8,321 nucleotides of DNA from JBBDWZ01 sp050732575 (GTDB lineage Bacteria; Gemmatimonadota; Gemmatimonadetes; Longimicrobiales; RSA9). Positions 6,746 through 8,321 of the stretch are shown one piece after another (the stretch's first letter is position 1; each line of letters starts with the position of its first letter). The notes beneath the pieces were generated by a model. That model had not been told where the DNA came from, made no database searches, and saw only the letters and a list, made by a program, of their open reading frames with translations. The stretch covers positions 1 to 8,321 of the forward strand of contig JBOHRF010000228.1 of assembly GCA_050732575.1 (NCBI GenBank). Reading direction: 5' to 3'. Both the position numbers and the translations under genes were made by a program.

Positions 6746-6760
6746 ATACTGGCGATTCGA

Positions 6761-6807
6761 TTGCGATCTTGATGCCCCTACAGGTAGCCAACTGCCCAAT
6801 CGCGGCC
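6761..6807. repeat. Degenerate 62-bp-period repeat, unit B
   Basis: This unit begins with the same 16 bases as unit A and shares a 19-base exact block, GCCAACTGCCCAATCGCGG (6787-6805), with unit C. CGATTG at 6758-6763 and CAATCG at 6797-6802 form a short inverted repeat around the unit. That would allow a weak stem in RNA or single-stranded DNA. Confidence 0.75.
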
Positions 6808-6823
6808 GGCGGCAGCGGCGAGT

Positions 6824-6913
6824 GAGATCTTGTGTCCACGTCCGCTGATCCTTCCTGCGATAGGGAGCAGCGCGCCCCCCCTCCAGGGGTGGCCAACTGC
6901 CCAATCGCGGTCG
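6824..6913. repeat. Degenerate 62-bp-period repeat, unit C, split by an insertion
   Basis: The left part (GAGATCTTGTGTCC, 6824-6837) keeps the 61-62 base spacing from unit B. The right part (CCTCCAGG from 6880, then the exact 19-base block at 6892-6910) lies 105 bases from its counterpart in B instead of 62. About 43 bases therefore appear to have been inserted in the middle of the unit. A further partial likeness to the left part (GCGATTCTCGGTGCC) follows at 6921. Confidence 0.6.
6843..6872. other. Hairpin within the sequence splitting repeat unit C
   Basis: CGCTG (6843-6847) pairs with CAGCG (6868-6872). After one mismatch, TCC pairs with GGA plus a T-G pair, leaving a loop of ten bases. 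It occupies most of the apparently inserted segment. I recognise no known element in it. Confidence 0.4.
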
Positions 6914-7118
6914 GGCAGCCGCGATTCTCGGTGCCCTCTCCCATGCGCACGCGAGCGGTTCGACTCATTGCGACAGCAAGCCGGGCAACACCGCGTCAGA
7001 ACGGCATCGATCGCGTCCGTGCGCCTTACAGCGGAAGCGTGCCGGCCACGATCATTGCCTCCGGTTCCAATCAGCGTGGCGGCCCGGAGGGCAAAAAAAC
7101 TGCCTGAGGTCACGCGCC
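6914..7118. other. Intergenic stretch before the glycosidase gene
   Basis: No supported gene. The reading frame of the glycosidase remains open upstream of 7142 (reading KKLPEVTRHFSELFRR), but I see no start with a ribosome site there. A run of seven A lies at 7093-7099. The promoter of the glycosidase should be within this stretch or the repeat region, but I cannot point to convincing boxes. Confidence 0.35.
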
Positions 7119-7160
7119 ATTTCAGCGAACTGTTCAGGCGTATGTTCGAACTGCTGAAAT
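7119..7160 (+). promoter_or_regulatory. Inverted repeat over the glycosidase start region
   Basis: ATTTCAGC (7119-7126) and GCTGAAAT (7153-7160) are perfect 8-bp inverted arms. Between them lie GAACTGTTC (7127-7135) and the perfect palindrome GTTCGAAC (7144-7151), which can extend the pairing by four bases after a bulge. The structure covers the upstream ATG at 7142 and ends 17 bases before the ATG at 7178. It could act as an operator in DNA or as a 5' mRNA hairpin that influences which start is used. Confidence 0.4.
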
Positions 7161-7177
7161 CAAGCAAGATTGTACGC

Positions 7178-8321
7178 ATGCCTTGGAAGATGATGCTGCT
7201 GTGCGTGGCCATAGCGGTGTGGCCGTTTGCGGCGAGCGCGCAATCGGGCGACACGGTTGCGGCGCGCGAGCTCGCGCCGGGCGTCAGCTACCGGCAATTC
7301 GTGGATGCGGCCGGTCCTTTCGTCGTGTGCCTGGTTCGCATCGATCTCAGGCGCGGTGACCTCGAGCTGCGCGTGCTGCGCGCGCACGATCGGTTGCGCG
7401 GACGCGAGATGACCACTGACATGGTGCGGCGCGCACAGTCGGCTGGCGACATCGAGGTTGTGGCCGCCGTAAACGGCGATTTTTTCGATGTGCAGACCGG
7501 CGAGAACGAGAACAACCAGGTCAGCGCGGGCGAGTGGTGGAAGGGCCTGAAGGTCACTGACTCGCCCTACGACACATACGACAACATTCACGTGCAGTTC
7601 GCACTCGATGCCGCCGGCCGGCGGCCCGCCATCGACCGATTCATCGTGGACGCGACCGCATGGGCGGGAAACACGGCGATACCCATCGTCAACGTGAATC
7701 TGAATCCGGCGGGCCAACCCGAAGGAACCGCGCTGTACACGGCGCGTTATGGCGAGACGGCTCCGCGCGATACATCCCGCATCACCGCGGAAGCCGCATT
7801 GCTAACGGCAGGACGGCGCGGCGACACCTTGCTGTACGTGCGGCATGGCCCGGTGACAGCAACATCGGGATCGGCGATTCCGGCCCACGGCGCGGTACTG
7901 GCCGCGTACGGGAACGGGCTGCGTACCAGCGAAGTCCAGGCGCTGCGCGCAGGCGATACCGTGAGAGTGTTGCTCACCACACTGCCGCGGCTGCCCGACC
8001 AGCGGCCGCCTTCGCTGCTCATCGGCGGCTGGCCCCGGATCGTGCGCGATGGCGACATCGTTGCGCAGGATGCGCGCACGGTCGAGGGCACGATTTCACG
8101 TAACGCCGAGATGCGACACCCGCGCACCGCCATCGGCTTCTCGCGCGACGCCGCGACACTTTATTTGCTCACTGTTGATGGCCGGTCCGAACGCAGCGTG
8201 GGCATGACCCTGGTCGAGCTGGCCACGCTCATGCTGCGCCTGGGCGCGTGGCAGGCCATGAACTTCGATGGCGGCGGGTCGACTACTATGGTGATCGGAG
8301 GCCAGGTAGTGAACCGGCCGG
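7178..8321 (+). CDS. Secreted phosphodiester glycosidase (NAGPA-like), C-terminus beyond edge
   Basis: 381 residues are visible and the frame is open at the window end. MPWKMMLLCV and the following hydrophobic stretch to FAASAQ form a signal peptide (cleavage near 22), so the enzyme acts outside the cytoplasm. It belongs to the phosphodiester glycosidase family (DUF2233/PF09992), related to the eukaryotic enzyme that removes GlcNAc from phosphodiester-linked mannose. Its motifs are AVNGDFFD (97-104), IGGWPRIVRDG (282-292), RHPRTAIGF (313-321) and NFDGGGSTTMVIGG (362-375). Only a short tail should be missing, judging from the family and from the stub at 6132-6257. Bacterial members cleave sugars held by phosphodiester bonds; the natural substrate here is unknown. 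An in-frame ATG at 7142 would add MFELLKSSKIVR; neither start has a good ribosome site, and 7178 gives the more compact signal. The gene is separated from the SusC/SusD pair by debris and is probably transcribed alone. Confidence 0.93.
   Translation, partial: MPWKMMLLCVAIAVWPFAASAQSGDTVAARELAPGVSYRQFVDAAGPFVVCLVRIDLRRGDLELRVLRAHDRLRGREMTTDMVRRAQSAGDIEVVAAVNGDFFDVQTGENENNQVSAGEWWKGLKVTDSPYDTYDNIHVQFALDAAGRRPAIDRFIVDATAWAGNTAIPIVNVNLNPAGQPEGTALYTARYGETAPRDTSRITAEAALLTAGRRGDTLLYVRHGPVTATSGSAIPAHGAVLAAYGNGLRTSEVQALRAGDTVRVLLTTLPRLPDQRPPSLLIGGWPRIVRDGDIVAQDARTVEGTISRNAEMRHPRTAIGFSRDAATLYLLTVDGRSERSVGMTLVELATLMLRLGAWQAMNFDGGGSTTMVIGGQVVNRP

Noticed and set aside
6672..6936. CRISPR array suggested by a repeat period near 62 bp
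   Set aside because: The conserved parts fill most of the period, are far too diverged between units, and leave no unique spacers of even length. No cas gene is in the window.
6744..7254. Minus-strand frames through the repeat region, in which repeated peptides such as AIGQLAT appear twice
   Set aside because: The peptide repetition comes from the DNA repeats. The 62-base period shifts frame from unit to unit, so a selected repeat protein is unlikely, and one frame also overlaps the start of the glycosidase gene.

Overview
The window looks like a chromosomal segment from a high-GC, Gram-negative bacterium with an outer membrane, most plausibly Gemmatimonadota or a close relative. This is inferred from a SusC/RagA-type TonB receptor with an N-terminal carboxypeptidase-regulatory-like domain, a short SusD-like lipoprotein directly behind it, and strong GC bias at third codon positions. 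No marker gene proves the taxonomy.

Layout. At the left edge a small, Cys-containing lipoprotein gene on the minus strand (1-393) runs off the window. A gene-free stretch of about 350 bp separates it from a minus-strand secreted metalloenzyme of the S1/P1 nuclease / zinc phospholipase C fold (742-1659). That gene diverges from a plus-strand outer-membrane import pair across a short promoter region: a SusC-like TonB-dependent transporter (1785-4781) and a SusD-like surface lipoprotein (4814-6100). A strong hairpin at 6110-6133 closes the pair. At the right edge a secreted phosphodiester glycosidase gene (7178 to beyond 8321) begins on the plus strand.

The stretch between the SusD-like gene and the glycosidase is the accessory-looking part. 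It holds two gene ruins in a row on the minus strand. One is a 41-codon C-terminal stub resembling the same phosphodiester glycosidase family (6132-6257). The other is a small lipoprotein with a carboxypeptidase-regulatory-like domain, broken by a frameshift and an internal deletion (6258-6496). Beyond them lies a degenerate repeat with a period of about 62 bp (6672-6913), one copy of which is split by a hairpin-bearing insertion. An inverted repeat sits over the start region of the glycosidase.

Working together. SusC and SusD-like proteins form a lidded TonB-driven importer. The divergent S1/P1-like enzyme could supply cleaved nucleic acid or phospholipid fragments from outside the cytoplasm, which would make this a small scavenging locus. 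That link rests on gene order only. I see no clear defence system, CRISPR array, phage or transposase gene. The most unusual material is the decayed region 6132-6913.
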